NCBI GenBank assembly: GCA_035345875.1
Contig: DAORDH010000008.1
Location: 1 to 64,000, forward strand
Source: UBA2033 sp035345875
GTDB lineage: Bacteria; Spirochaetota; Leptospiria; Leptospirales; Leptospiraceae
Direction of reading: 5' to 3'
DNA length: 64,000 nucleotides
This document shows, in pieces, positions 18,460 through 27,442 of the stretch (positions within the stretch are counted from its first letter, which is position 1; each line of letters starts with the position of its first letter). A model generated the notes under the pieces. The model worked only from the letters and a program-made list of their open reading frames with translations. It ran no database searches and had not been told where the DNA came from. The translations under genes and the position numbers were made by a program.

Positions 18460-20136
18460 CTAAGTCATCGAAATCTTTTCTTTTAAAATCATATCTCGAT
18501 TGGCAGCACCAGCAGGCACCATTGGTAAAACTTTTTCTTCTGCTACAATTGGAATGTTTAATAGATATGCTCCTTTTTGATTTAATCGATTCAATATTCC
18601 AGAATAGTCTGATTGATTCTCTTCTAAACTATCCGATTCAATTCCAAAAGCTTTGGAAATTTTAACAAAATCAGCAGGCTTATGATATTTAGAAGCTATG
18701 AAATTTTCTTTGTAGAAAAGTTCTTGTTGTTGTCTTACTAAACCTAAATGATTATTATTTAACAGAATAATCTTTATATTTAAGTTGTATTCAGATATAA
18801 CATCCAACTCCTGAATATTCATTAGTATGGATCCATCTCCTGTAAAGCAAATAACGCATTTTTCTGGATTTGCAAAGGCAGCTCCAATGGCTGCTGGTAT
18901 GCCAAAGCCCATAGTTCCCAATCCACCGGATGTTAGCCAAGTTCTTGTTTTTTTGAAGGGATAACACTGAGAAACCCACATCTGATGCTGCCCTACATCG
19001 GTTGTGATAATTGTATCCTCGTTTACTGATTCACCAATCATTTCAATGATTCGATATGGATTATTCTTACTTAGAGAGATTTTACTTAAAGGATATGCAT
19101 TTTTACATTCCTCTACTCTATCCATCCAATTGTTTCTTGGTTTCCTAGAAATGAGTGGATTTATTTTTTCTAAAAATTCTCTTACATCACCAACAAAAGA
19201 ATAGTTTGGATTTTTAATTTTACCTATCTCCGATGCATCAATATCCACATGAATAATCTTTGCATTCTTACAAAATTCTTCTACTTTTCCTGTTGCTCTA
19301 TCATCAAACCGAACCCCTAATCCAATCAACAAATCACATTCTTCTAGAAGATAATTCGTATAAGGAGCACCATGCATACCGAGCATACCTAAGTTAAATG
19401 GATTATCAAATGGAATAGAGCTCAAGCCCATCAGTGTAGAAACGATAGGAATAGATTGTTTTTCAGATAGCTCCATTAACAATGGACTTGCGTTTGATTG
19501 AATCATTCCTCCACCAACATATAAAATTGGTTTGGAAGAAGATTCAATTACATAGGCAACTTCTTCTAATCGAGTTAAGTCAAAGTCTGACTGAACTTTC
19601 TTTATTTTCTGACTAGAAAAATTTTTTGAAAGTGTTTTTTCATTTTGAATGTTTTTGGGAACGTCTATCACAACAGGACCGGGTCGGTTCGATGTTGCAA
19701 TACTAAAAGCCTCAGGTAAAATATGAAAAAGTTCTTCAGGACTTTTTACTAAATATGTTTGCTTCGTGATTGGAAGCGTTAGTCCATATGTATCAATCTC
19801 TTGAAAAGCATCCGTTCCTATTAAAGAAAGAGGAACTTGTCCTGTAATTGCTACAATCGGAATTGAATCCATTTTTGCATCTGCAATTCCAGTTAAAAGA
19901 TTTGTAACACCAGGTCCAGAAGAAGCAAAGCAAACAGCAACTCTTCCTGTTGATCTTGCATATCCCTGTGCCATAAAAGCCGCTCCCTGTTCATGTCTAG
20001 CCAATATATGCTGAATAGAACTTTTTGCTAATCTATCATATAACGGTAGATTTGCTCCTCCAGGGATTCCAAAGATGAGATCAATCCCAATCTCTTCTAA
20101 ATAACGAATAATTATATCAGCTCCTGATACTAACAT
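18460..20136 (-). CDS. ilvB: acetolactate synthase large subunit
   Basis: A TPP- and FAD-dependent enzyme making acetolactate and acetohydroxybutyrate, the first common step of Val, Leu and Ile synthesis. The start at 20136 (ATG with AAAGGAG upstream) gives 558 aa; a 69-codon in-frame extension runs through the attenuator and is not translated. The N-terminal TPP domain (IFGIPGGANLPLYDRL, active Glu in ARHEQGAAFMAQGYAR), the central domain and the C-terminal TPP-binding motif (GDGSILMNIQELD) are complete. No small regulatory subunit (ilvN/ilvH) lies adjacent. Expression is probably controlled by attenuation through the leader at 20235-20324. Confidence 0.95.
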   Translation of the reverse strand: MLVSGADIIIRYLEEIGIDLIFGIPGGANLPLYDRLAKSSIQHILARHEQGAAFMAQGYARSTGRVAVCFASSGPGVTNLLTGIADAKMDSIPIVAITGQVPLSLIGTDAFQEIDTYGLTLPITKQTYLVKSPEELFHILPEAFSIATSNRPGPVVIDVPKNIQNEKTLSKNFSSQKIKKVQSDFDLTRLEEVAYVIESSSKPILYVGGGMIQSNASPLLMELSEKQSIPIVSTLMGLSSIPFDNPFNLGMLGMHGAPYTNYLLEECDLLIGLGVRFDDRATGKVEEFCKNAKIIHVDIDASEIGKIKNPNYSFVGDVREFLEKINPLISRKPRNNWMDRVEECKNAYPLSKISLSKNNPYRIIEMIGESVNEDTIITTDVGQHQMWVSQCYPFKKTRTWLTSGGLGTMGFGIPAAIGAAFANPEKCVICFTGDGSILMNIQELDVISEYNLNIKIILLNNNHLGLVRQQQELFYKENFIASKYHKPADFVKISKAFGIESDSLEENQSDYSGILNRLNQKGAYLLNIPIVAEEKVLPMVPAGAANRDMILKEKISMT

Positions 20137-20163
20137 TTTAAAAATCTCCTTTGCAAAGACCCT

Positions 20164-20209
20164 TAAAAACAAAAAAGCCCCCACCAGCTTTCGCCGATGG
20201 AGGCTTTTT
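20164..20209 (-). terminator. attenuator terminator upstream of ilvB
   Basis: On the minus strand a stem of about 15 pairs (AAAGCCTCCATCGGC against GCTGGTGGGGGCTTT, with a few G-T wobbles) closes on a GAAA tetraloop and is followed by TTTTTTGTTTTT. It lies 25 nt after the leader-peptide stop and 28 nt before the ilvB ATG, exactly where an attenuator should be. Confidence 0.88.
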
Positions 20210-20234
20210 ACTTTTAAGTATGTAAAATTACACT

Positions 20235-20324
20235 CTACGGCGAATGATATGAATATTCCACGACCACCACGACCACAGAGGTAGTAACTAAGAATATTGA
20301 ATTTAAAACGCCGAGTTGTTTCAT
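20235..20324 (-). CDS. ilv attenuation leader peptide (29 aa, six consecutive Val codons)
   Basis: A 29-codon frame opening MKQLGVLNSIFLVTTS and continuing with six Val codons in a row (GTG GTC GTG GTG GTC GTG). Overall it has 8 Val, 3 Leu and 2 Ile codons and ends TAG just before the terminator. Regulatory-amino-acid runs like this are the mark of ribosome-mediated attenuation, as in the ilv and leu leaders of enterobacteria. TTCGCCG at the leader end is complementary to CGGCGAA in the terminator 5' arm and loop, giving a possible antiterminator. The ribosome site is weak (GGA about 15 nt upstream). Confidence 0.82.
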   Translation of the reverse strand: MKQLGVLNSIFLVTTSVVVVVVEYSYHSP

Positions 20325-20395
20325 ATTTTGTTTGCAAGTCCAATCCTACTGATATTTGTCATTTTGCAAGCAGTAAAAAATGAAGGTTATTTTTC

Positions 20396-20424
20396 TTGAC
20401 CAAAATAAGTATTCTATATACATT
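20396..20424 (+). promoter_or_regulatory. candidate promoter of the SpoIIE sensor gene
   Basis: TTGACC (20396-20401), a 17-nt spacer and TACATT (20419-20424) lie 35 nt before the ATG at 20460. Matches are 5/6 and 4/6 to sigma-70 consensus. AT-rich surroundings make chance matches possible. Confidence 0.45.
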
Positions 20425-20459
20425 TTATCATCCTTTCTAAATACAAGGGAATTTACGGA

Positions 20460-22532
20460 ATGAAATTTCTCATTAGTGTAATTTTATCGATTGTTATAAC
20501 GATAAATCTATATGCAGATACTATAGATTTAACTGATTCTAATGAGATTTATAATTTAAATGGGCAATGGAAATTTATTGAATCCAATCATATCGATTAT
20601 TCCCTACCCAATATAGATGATTCTCATTTTAGATTAATCTCTATCCCAGGACTTTGGCGTCAGCAGAACATTGAAGATATAAATACTGGATGGTATAGAA
20701 GAAAAATCTTCATTGCCGAGAATTGGCGTGGCAAAAAAATTTCTATCATAACTCCATCCATAACAGATGCCCATGAACTCTACCTGAATGGAGTAAAAAT
20801 TTCAGGTGAAGGTGAAATAGATTTTAGCGGCAAATGTGTAGTAAACGACAGTAGAGCGAATATCGTTCATATTCCAGACTCTCTGATCCAAGTAAATGAT
20901 ATAAATACTTTGGCTATCCGTGTTTGCAACTTCGCAGGTTTTGCTGGATCAAGTGGAAATTTTTTAATTGGACCAAAAGTAAAAATCAAGGAGCGTTTTT
21001 ATAGAAGCTTCGGTTGGAATGCTGCAATTGGTTTGGTTTTTCTATTTGTAGCTTTTTATCATATGATTTTATTTTTGGGATCTAAAAAAGATCTAAGTTA
21101 TTTTTATTTTTCAGTTGCTTGCTTCTTTGCATTTACACTGAATACTGGCTACTTCCGATTTACCTATTGGGCAAATAGTTCTTATTGGTTTCACTTTTAT
21201 TTTTTTAATTCCGGCTTTGGAATTATGCCAATGTTTTTAGTTTTTTTCGTTCACTCGTTTTTTGAATATAGAATTTCTTTCTTTGTTAGATTTCTGAATT
21301 ACATTGTTTGTAGTGCGTTCGTTCTATTTTTATTTTCTGGATTCTCAATTGATATTTTTAAAATCTATGCACAATATGGTCAACCAGTTCAGCTGCTAAT
21401 TGGTGTCCCTTATGCAATCTCTGTCTCCATTCTAATTATAAGAGCCATTAATGAAAAAAAGGATCGTGCTAAAATTATTGGGATCGGTCTTGTGATTTTA
21501 TTGCTGGCTTTTGGAAATAGTCTTCTTATTTATTTTAATTTTGTAAATACAATCAATTTGTTGCCAGAAGCATTCTTGGTTTTTGTTTTATCCATCGCAG
21601 TTGCGTTAGCAGCTAAATTTTACAGCGTCAACGAACAGATTATTCTGATGCAAAGACATCATTCTGATGAACTGGAAAGAAAAATCAGAGAAAGAACCAA
21701 AGATTTAGAAGAGGCAAAAAAAACAGCGGAAATTGAAACAGGTATAGCTTGGATTGCACAAAGAGAATCACAGGAAGAGAAGGAAAAAACAGAAAAACTT
21801 CTAAAAGAAATCCAAAAAGATATGACTACAGCTCAAAAAATCCAACAAAATATTCTACCTAATAATTTAGATAGGATTAAGAAATTAAAATTTGCTACTC
21901 TATATAAACCAGTGTCAAGCGTGGGTGGAGATTATTACGATGTAGAAGAAATTAAGCCAGGATTAGTGAGAGCTTTTATCGCAGACGCAACTGGTCATGG
22001 AGTGCAGGCTGCGTTAATCACAATGGCAATTAAAAGTGAATATGAAAGTGTAAAAGACTTATTAAATTCACCAGCTCGAATCTTAAAATACCTAAATGAT
22101 AATTTTTCTAACAAATATAAATCGTTGCACATTTATTTTACTGCTTTTATAATTGATATAGATACTATCTATGATCGTATAACGTATTCCTCAGCTGGTC
22201 ACGCACCTCAAATTCTAATCAATGAAAATAAATTAGAGATTCTTTCTCACAGAGGCAATATAATTGGTATGGTTTCAGATGTTGAATACGATGAAGAGGT
22301 TAAAGATTTCAACTCTGGTAGATTGTATTTATTTACAGATGGGATCGCTGAGGAGTTTAACGAAGCACAAGATCAGTTTGGTGACGAAAGAGTAATTGAC
22401 GTTCTAGAAAAAAGCAAATCGGAAAGTCTTCAAAAATCGATTGATAATCTATATTCTGAAATGTTAAATTTTGTTGGCAACGCAAGAATCAGAGATGACA
22501 TAACGGTTGTCGGTATAGAATATATGGGCTAA
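20460..22532 (+). CDS. 7TM receptor with SpoIIE-type phosphatase (RsbU-like)
   Basis: A 690-aa inner-membrane protein. Signal peptide (residues 1-20), jelly-roll extracytoplasmic domain (about 25-175, with the ITDAHELYLNGVKISGEGE strand pair), seven membrane helices (about 185-385), a coiled coil (390-455) and a complete SpoIIE/PP2C phosphatase domain (about 460-690). Phosphatase motifs are canonical: QQNILP, VGGDYYD (about 488), IADATGHGVQAALIT (about 507), LFTDGIAE and the final RDDITVVG. It should dephosphorylate an anti-sigma antagonist or similar protein in response to an external ligand. Its stop is 5 nt from that of the convergent lytic transglycosylase. Confidence 0.92.
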   Translation: MKFLISVILSIVITINLYADTIDLTDSNEIYNLNGQWKFIESNHIDYSLPNIDDSHFRLISIPGLWRQQNIEDINTGWYRRKIFIAENWRGKKISIITPSITDAHELYLNGVKISGEGEIDFSGKCVVNDSRANIVHIPDSLIQVNDINTLAIRVCNFAGFAGSSGNFLIGPKVKIKERFYRSFGWNAAIGLVFLFVAFYHMILFLGSKKDLSYFYFSVACFFAFTLNTGYFRFTYWANSSYWFHFYFFNSGFGIMPMFLVFFVHSFFEYRISFFVRFLNYIVCSAFVLFLFSGFSIDIFKIYAQYGQPVQLLIGVPYAISVSILIIRAINEKKDRAKIIGIGLVILLLAFGNSLLIYFNFVNTINLLPEAFLVFVLSIAVALAAKFYSVNEQIILMQRHHSDELERKIRERTKDLEEAKKTAEIETGIAWIAQRESQEEKEKTEKLLKEIQKDMTTAQKIQQNILPNNLDRIKKLKFATLYKPVSSVGGDYYDVEEIKPGLVRAFIADATGHGVQAALITMAIKSEYESVKDLLNSPARILKYLNDNFSNKYKSLHIYFTAFIIDIDTIYDRITYSSAGHAPQILINENKLEILSHRGNIIGMVSDVEYDEEVKDFNSGRLYLFTDGIAEEFNEAQDQFGDERVIDVLEKSKSESLQKSIDNLYSEMLNFVGNARIRDDITVVGIEYMG

Positions 22533-22537
22533 TCCAA

Positions 22538-23272
22538 TTATAGCCATAAAACCCAAGATTTATTTTCCGGAATAAACCCTTCTCCCTTTTTTAATGCCTC
22601 AAAAACTCTTAACATCGATCCAATATATTTTTCAGTCTCTCGATTAATGGGGATAGAATCGAATTTCGGATTTCTTTCTGATTTCATTACAGCAAATCGT
22701 CCTGCATTATAAGCAGCACTTGCGAGTATCATGCTTTCATATTCTGTATGCTTTCTAGATAAAAAGAAATGATATTCTGCTGCGAGTTGTCGAATTCCTT
22801 CCTTGATATTCCATTCAGGGTCAAATCGCTTATCTAATTTATAAAGTTCATTAGGTCTCTCTCGATTGGTCGCATAAAGGGTCTGAAGCTCAATTTGGTA
22901 TAATCGCCCCCATTCTTCTACTGTTTTCTCTCGATAAATTCTTTTACCATCCTTATCTCTTTTTTGCTTGCGAGCAATCATATAATTCACAAATGCGTTA
23001 GTGGTATAGGATCCATTTCGTGGCATTAGTTGCATAAGACCGACAGCACCCGATTGTGAAACTAAATGATCAGCATAATGAGATTCTTTGATTATAACAG
23101 CCTTTGCAAACATCCAATCAATATTATTTTTTTTGGAAACTTCTTGTATGTAAGATTGAAATTTTTCTTCATTCGGATAGTAGTATTTAAATTTTTCACT
23201 AAAGCGATTTCCATTATTCTCTATACAAGTTACAAATGTAAATATAAGGAAAAGAATTTTGCAATTTTTCAT
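22538..23272 (-). CDS. lytic transglycosylase (SLT family), probable lipoprotein
   Basis: A 244-aa muramidase-type enzyme that cleaves the MurNAc-GlcNAc bond of peptidoglycan. The N-terminus MKNCKILFLIFTFVTC resembles a spirochaetal lipoprotein signal. SLT motifs are present: catalytic Glu in AVIIKESHYADHLVSQSGA, then VGLMQLMP, and ASAAYNAGRFAV near residue 190. A Lys/Arg-rich insert (about 100-125) sits inside the domain. It is the last gene of the run that includes zapA and mnmC, 18 nt after mnmC. Confidence 0.88.
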   Translation of the reverse strand: MKNCKILFLIFTFVTCIENNGNRFSEKFKYYYPNEEKFQSYIQEVSKKNNIDWMFAKAVIIKESHYADHLVSQSGAVGLMQLMPRNGSYTTNAFVNYMIARKQKRDKDGKRIYREKTVEEWGRLYQIELQTLYATNRERPNELYKLDKRFDPEWNIKEGIRQLAAEYHFFLSRKHTEYESMILASAAYNAGRFAVMKSERNPKFDSIPINRETEKYIGSMLRVFEALKKGEGFIPENKSWVLWL

Positions 23273-23290
23273 ATTTCTGCCAATATTATT

Positions 23291-25219
23291 TTATTTAGGA
23301 AAAGATTCTCTATGTATAAAGGACTGAATTAAAAATCGAGCCGGGTGTATCCTATTTAATAATTCTTGTTTGATATTAGAAGGATTGCCTGTAATCATAG
23401 ATGTAATAATATGAGCCGCAAGAAATGTATTCAATATACCTCTTGAGCCATGACCACAATTCAAATATAGCCCTGAAAGATATTTACCATTCGGGTAGTC
23501 TTTATAAATATTTGATTTCCATAAATCAGAATACACTTCACTGAAATAATCTAAATCAGGAATAGGTCCAATGATTGGTAAATGATCCGTCGTCATCGCT
23601 CTAAAGCCAACTCTTCCATTTATTTTTTCAGCCATGCGGATATCTATCTCAGAAAAATGATTCTTAAGTTTTTGCAGTAAATGGAGATTATCCTCTATAC
23701 TAAGATCTGATGAGGAGTTATTTGGATCAAAAGTTGATCCAATAACATTATAATCTTTTATATTTGGAATCATATATCCATCTTTATGAAGAAAGACATT
23801 CTTAAGATTGAATGCAATATTCGCGGAAGGATAAAAAACAATTTGCCCTCTCACCTTATTATAAAAATGAAACCAAGGAAGAAGTTCTTGTATCGAAAAA
23901 GAATTTGCAAGCACAACTATTTCAGAGGAAAGCGTATCTCCTGAAGATAAAAATACTTTCCAACCTGATTCTATGGATTCAATTTTACTGACTTGAGCAT
24001 ACAATTTAACATTACAATATTCTCTAGCTAGTTCTATATAAGTCTCACAGAGCTTGCCAGGATTTATCCAACCTGCATCTTTAAATCGTATAAAATATTC
24101 ATCATCTTGATTATATAAATCAGTTAAATCTTGCAAACTAGTCAATCTTTCAACTATCGTTTTATAAAGATTATATTCTACTTCTCCACTTAATTTTTGA
24201 ACAACTCCTACTTGTTTATAAAACTCAGATGAATCACCTACAATTTCCTTTAAAAATTTTACAAATTTGAAAAAAGCATGAAGACTCCAATCCATTAGTT
24301 CTGAGTCATCACCAGTTAAAATCGGTGCAAACATACCAGCTGGATTTCCAGAAGCGCCACATGCAATCGATTCTCCTTTTTCAAGAATTGTAGAATGATA
24401 TCCTTCTCTAGAAAGTGCGAAAGCTAAAGCTGTTCCCGCAAGTCCTCCTCCGATGATAATTACATTCTTAGAATTTGATTTAAAGTTTGATGAGCGATAC
24501 CAAGGTTTATCTTTTATTTTCTGCTGGCTAATAGGGATTTGCCCCTTAAGCATTTCTTTTTTTTGACCGAACCCGACAGACTTTTCTATATTAAATCCAA
24601 CTTCGGACAAACCCTCTCTGACAATTTTTGCAGTAGTATAAGTAGAAAAAGTAGCATCCTGTTTTGAATTTCTTTTTATAAAGGAGAATATTTCTTTTGT
24701 CCACATCTCTGGATTTTTGGAAGGAGAAAATCCATCTAAATACCATGCATCTATTTTTGCATGAAAAGTAGGAAGAATATCTATAACGTCATTTATGATT
24801 AAAACCAATTCTAAATTTTCCGCTGGAAAATAAATAGAATTGAATCCACTTGAGAGTTTTGAATAAAAAGATATAAAATCATTTTGATCAAAATCAGAAT
24901 GATCTAGTTTTTTTAGAATAGTTTGAATAATTTCTACTGGTAGAGGATATTTCTCAATAGAATAGTAGCAGATACGCGAAGTTATCCGCATTTTACGAAT
25001 TTGTTTTCTTAAAATAAAAAAGTTTAGTCCTGAACCAAAACCAAATTCAAATATGGAAAACTTTTTCTTTAAACTTAATCTATCTACTATATTATTTCCA
25101 TGTAAAAAGACATGTTCTTTTTCGTTAGGTCCACCTTGATTTGACCAATAAATATCTTGAAAAATGTTGGAGTAAAGAGTTTCCGTATTTTGCCAAGAAA
25201 AAGCAGATTCGATTAGTAT
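23291..25219 (-). CDS. mnmC: bifunctional tRNA mnm5s2U synthesis protein MnmC (start codon non-canonical)
   Basis: Finishes the wobble-uridine mnm5s2U34 of tRNA: the C-terminal FAD domain demodifies cmnm5 to nm5 and the N-terminal SAM domain methylates it. The first ATG in frame is at 24991, but it would cut off the SAM-binding motif. The frame stays open upstream and encodes SAFSWQNTETLYSNIFQDIY and EFGFGSGLNFF, clear MnmC N-terminal sequence. No ATG, GTG or TTG exists there; an ATA (25219) or ATC (25213) follows GGAG and overlaps the zapA end. The end given uses the ATA. The FAD domain shows VIIIGGGLAGTALAFALSREG. Length is about 642 aa, against 668 in E. coli. Confidence 0.85.
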   Translation of the reverse strand: MLIESAFSWQNTETLYSNIFQDIYWSNQGGPNEKEHVFLHGNNIVDRLSLKKKFSIFEFGFGSGLNFFILRKQIRKMRITSRICYYSIEKYPLPVEIIQTILKKLDHSDFDQNDFISFYSKLSSGFNSIYFPAENLELVLIINDVIDILPTFHAKIDAWYLDGFSPSKNPEMWTKEIFSFIKRNSKQDATFSTYTTAKIVREGLSEVGFNIEKSVGFGQKKEMLKGQIPISQQKIKDKPWYRSSNFKSNSKNVIIIGGGLAGTALAFALSREGYHSTILEKGESIACGASGNPAGMFAPILTGDDSELMDWSLHAFFKFVKFLKEIVGDSSEFYKQVGVVQKLSGEVEYNLYKTIVERLTSLQDLTDLYNQDDEYFIRFKDAGWINPGKLCETYIELAREYCNVKLYAQVSKIESIESGWKVFLSSGDTLSSEIVVLANSFSIQELLPWFHFYNKVRGQIVFYPSANIAFNLKNVFLHKDGYMIPNIKDYNVIGSTFDPNNSSSDLSIEDNLHLLQKLKNHFSEIDIRMAEKINGRVGFRAMTTDHLPIIGPIPDLDYFSEVYSDLWKSNIYKDYPNGKYLSGLYLNCGHGSRGILNTFLAAHIITSMITGNPSNIKQELLNRIHPARFLIQSFIHRESFPK

Positions 25220-25521
25220 ATATCTCCGATCAGTCCTTCATCTAGCATCGAAATCAATTTCTTAGTTTTCATCTCATAAAGTCTTGATATATCATCTTCC
25301 GTATTCAACTCTTTGAATTGAAAAAACTCATCTGCTATATTGAGGGCGGCTAGTATTGCGAGTTTCTGAACACTTGCACTCGGAAGAGATGCAGACAGTT
25401 CACGCATCTTGTTATCTATAAAGCTTGCTAATCTACGCACATACTCTGGATCAGTTTCTCCAGAGATTGAATAGGTTGATCCAAAGATATTTACTTCTGT
25501 TCTTGTTACAGGAGAAGCCAT
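25213..25521 (-). CDS. zapA: cell division protein ZapA
   Basis: A 102-aa FtsZ-bundling protein. The ZapA fold is recognisable from VNIFGSTYSISGETDPEYVRRLASFID, followed by the dimerising helix QKLAILAALNIADEFFQ. It lies 10 nt downstream of the acidic coiled-coil gene, and its end overlaps the probable start of mnmC. Confidence 0.9.
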   Translation of the reverse strand: MASPVTRTEVNIFGSTYSISGETDPEYVRRLASFIDNKMRELSASLPSASVQKLAILAALNIADEFFQFKELNTEDDISRLYEMKTKKLISMLDEGLIGDIY

Positions 25522-25531
25522 ATTTTGGGGC

Positions 25532-26251
25532 TTATTTTACTTCTTCCTCAATAATAAGGAAGTCGTCATCGTCATCAGAGTCAAATACATTGATTGAGTC
25601 ATCATCTGTTTCATCTATGATGATATCATCCGAGTCATCGAGAATAGGAGAGGCGTCTACAGGTGGATTAGATATTGGAGATGATTCTACTGCTGGTTGC
25701 GCAATTTCTTCTTTGATTTCAGCGACAGGTTCTGGTGAAACTTCAGGTGCCTTTTCAACAACAATATTCGTTGCTTCTGATATTTCATCTTCATCATCAT
25801 CTAATAAAATGATTTCATCGTTATCTTCTTCAAAGTCAGAAGGTTCTCTTTCTTCCACTCTATTATTTGTTACTGGAGTTGCAGCAGGTGTAGGTTCTGG
25901 CGTAGAAGCGGATTGCACCACTGCCGAAGAACTAGGTCTACTAGATGAATCTATCGTCTTAAAAGAAGATAGATTATCTAATCGACTAATCATGTCATTG
26001 ATTTTATTATCTAATTTCTTTTCTTTGGATTTAAATTCCTCTAATTCTTTTAGGGATTGAGCAAGCTGTTCCCGTAGAGAAGCAACCTCTCGCTCTTTTT
26101 CTTCCATAGCTAACTTCATCTGATCATTTTCTGATCTAAGAGTTTCATTATCGGACTCAAGACGATTGTTTTCGGCTCTTAAGTCTGATATCAACTCAAG
26201 TGCCTTCATTATCTTAGTCTCTAGCTCTTCGATTGTTTCGAGTGAAATCAT
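25532..26251 (-). CDS. acidic coiled-coil protein next to zapA (ZapB-like N-terminus)
   Basis: A 239-aa protein. Residues 1-95 form a continuous heptad coiled coil (ETIEELETKIMKALELISDL onward), resembling the short FtsZ-ring protein ZapB in pattern. Residues 100-235 are a disordered Pro/Ser/Glu tail with repeated acidic-hydrophobic patches (IILLDDDEDE, DDIIIDE, DDDFLIIEEE). The ATG follows AGGAGA. The position directly before zapA suggests a division role, which is inference. No enzyme motif is present. Confidence 0.75.
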   Translation of the reverse strand: MISLETIEELETKIMKALELISDLRAENNRLESDNETLRSENDQMKLAMEEKEREVASLREQLAQSLKELEEFKSKEKKLDNKINDMISRLDNLSSFKTIDSSSRPSSSAVVQSASTPEPTPAATPVTNNRVEEREPSDFEEDNDEIILLDDDEDEISEATNIVVEKAPEVSPEPVAEIKEEIAQPAVESSPISNPPVDASPILDDSDDIIIDETDDDSINVFDSDDDDDFLIIEEEVK

Positions 26252-26322
26252 ACGGAATCTCCTAAATTAATTTCGGTCATATCACACTAAAAAGAAAGTA
26301 TTTGCAACTATAAAAAAAATTT

Positions 26323-26676
26323 TTACGCTGCAAGCTTTGTTTTTTCTACGATAGCAGCAAAGACTTCTTTGTCATTGTAGGCAATGTCTGCTAGAGTTTT
26401 TCTATTCATGTCTATTCCCAGTTTTTTAAGAGAACTCATGAATTTAGAGTAAGAAATTCCATTTTCTCTTGCAGCAGCATTAATTCGTGCAATCCAGAGA
26501 GATCTGAAATCTCTTTTCTTAGCTCTTCTATCTCTATATGCCCATTGACCAGCTTTCATTACTGCACTTTTTGCAGTTCTGAATAGTTTAGATCTTCCTC
26601 CTCTAAACCCTTTTGCGGCTTTGAGGACTTTAACTCTTCGGTTTTTGTGAATTGTTCCGTTTTTTGCTCTAGACAT
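26323..26676 (-). CDS. rplT: 50S ribosomal protein L20
   Basis: A 117-aa basic 23S rRNA-binding protein with the family's usual length. Seen in sequence: AKGFRGGRSKLFRTAKSAVMKAG and RSLWIARINAAARENGISYS. It is the third gene of the conserved infC-rpmI-rplT operon; its ATG shares one base with the rpmI stop (TAATG). Confidence 0.97.
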   Translation of the reverse strand: MSRAKNGTIHKNRRVKVLKAAKGFRGGRSKLFRTAKSAVMKAGQWAYRDRRAKKRDFRSLWIARINAAARENGISYSKFMSSLKKLGIDMNRKTLADIAYNDKEVFAAIVEKTKLAA

Positions 26677-26879
26677 TATTTTCCTCCGTATGGTAATAAC
26701 TTGATTACTCTGCCCATATCGGACTCAGGTAATACAGTTGTTCCACCGAGTTTACGTTTTCTTTTCGGAGATTTTCCTGAAAGTTTATGGCGAGCATAGC
26801 TGCTTGCTCTTTTTATTTTTCCATTTTTTGTAAATTTGAACCTTTTTGCAGCGGCTCTATTTGTTTTCAACTTTGGCAT
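26676..26879 (-). CDS. rpmI: 50S ribosomal protein L35
   Basis: A 67-aa small basic protein (KTNRAAAKRFKFTKNGKIKR, SYARHKLSGKSPKRKRKL). The start has AGGAAA upstream. It sits 29 nt after infC. Confidence 0.97.
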   Translation of the reverse strand: MPKLKTNRAAAKRFKFTKNGKIKRASSYARHKLSGKSPKRKRKLGGTTVLPESDMGRVIKLLPYGGK

Positions 26880-26908
26880 TCTTGTTTCCTAAATATAAAA
26901 TTCCTAAT

Positions 26909-27442
26909 TTACTTTGGGTTAATTAAAACCACAATTTGTTTCCCATCATGCACAGGAGACTTTTCCGGAGTCCCATGATCTTTCAAATCTTCAATTATTT
27001 TTACAATTACATTCATACCTAAATCTGCATGTGCCATTTCTCTACCCTTAAATCGTAAAGTGACTTTTACTTTATCACCCTTATGAAGAAATTCAATGGC
27101 TTGCTTCTTTTTAATTTCATAGTCATGAACACCAATACGAGGACGAAGCTTTACTTCTTTTATTGTAACAACATGCTGTTTCTTTTTAGCTTCTCTGCTT
27201 TTCTTTAAAAGCTCAAATCTAAATTTACCATAATCGATAATCTTAACAACTGGAATATCTTGGGCAATAGACACTTCAACTAAATCTAAATTTTCCTCAG
27301 CAGCCTTTTTCAGAGCATTCTCAAGTGTGACAACCTCAGAACCAGTATCACTTACTAATCTAACATTGGGTCCTGTAATCTGTTCATTAATTCGAGGTGT
27401 ATTTATTTTGTCATTTGTTCTAATATTAGGCTTTTTATGCAT
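26909..27442 (-). CDS. infC: translation initiation factor IF-3
   Basis: A 177-aa factor that keeps 30S subunits free and checks start-codon pairing. N-domain (RINEQITGPNVRLVSDTGSE), linker helix (YGKFRFELLKKSREAKKKQ) and C-domain (KEVKLRPRIGVHDYEIKKKQ) are complete. It begins with ATG (GGAG upstream), not the ATT/ATC start that autoregulates infC in E. coli. It is the first gene of the ribosomal operon. Confidence 0.96.
   Translation of the reverse strand: MHKKPNIRTNDKINTPRINEQITGPNVRLVSDTGSEVVTLENALKKAAEENLDLVEVSIAQDIPVVKIIDYGKFRFELLKKSREAKKKQHVVTIKEVKLRPRIGVHDYEIKKKQAIEFLHKGDKVKVTLRFKGREMAHADLGMNVIVKIIEDLKDHGTPEKSPVHDGKQIVVLINPK

Noticed and set aside
18348..18665. 105-aa plus-strand frame
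   Set aside because: Mostly antisense to the conserved ilvB C-terminus, with low-complexity Leu/Phe composition and no ribosome site.
20137..20343. 69-codon N-terminal extension of ilvB
   Set aside because: It runs through the attenuator terminator and is out of frame with the Val-rich leader; IlvB homologues begin at the later Met.
25425..26060. Ser-rich 211-aa plus-strand frame
   Set aside because: Complement of the acidic coiled-coil gene and zapA; Ser runs are the mirror of Asp/Glu codons.
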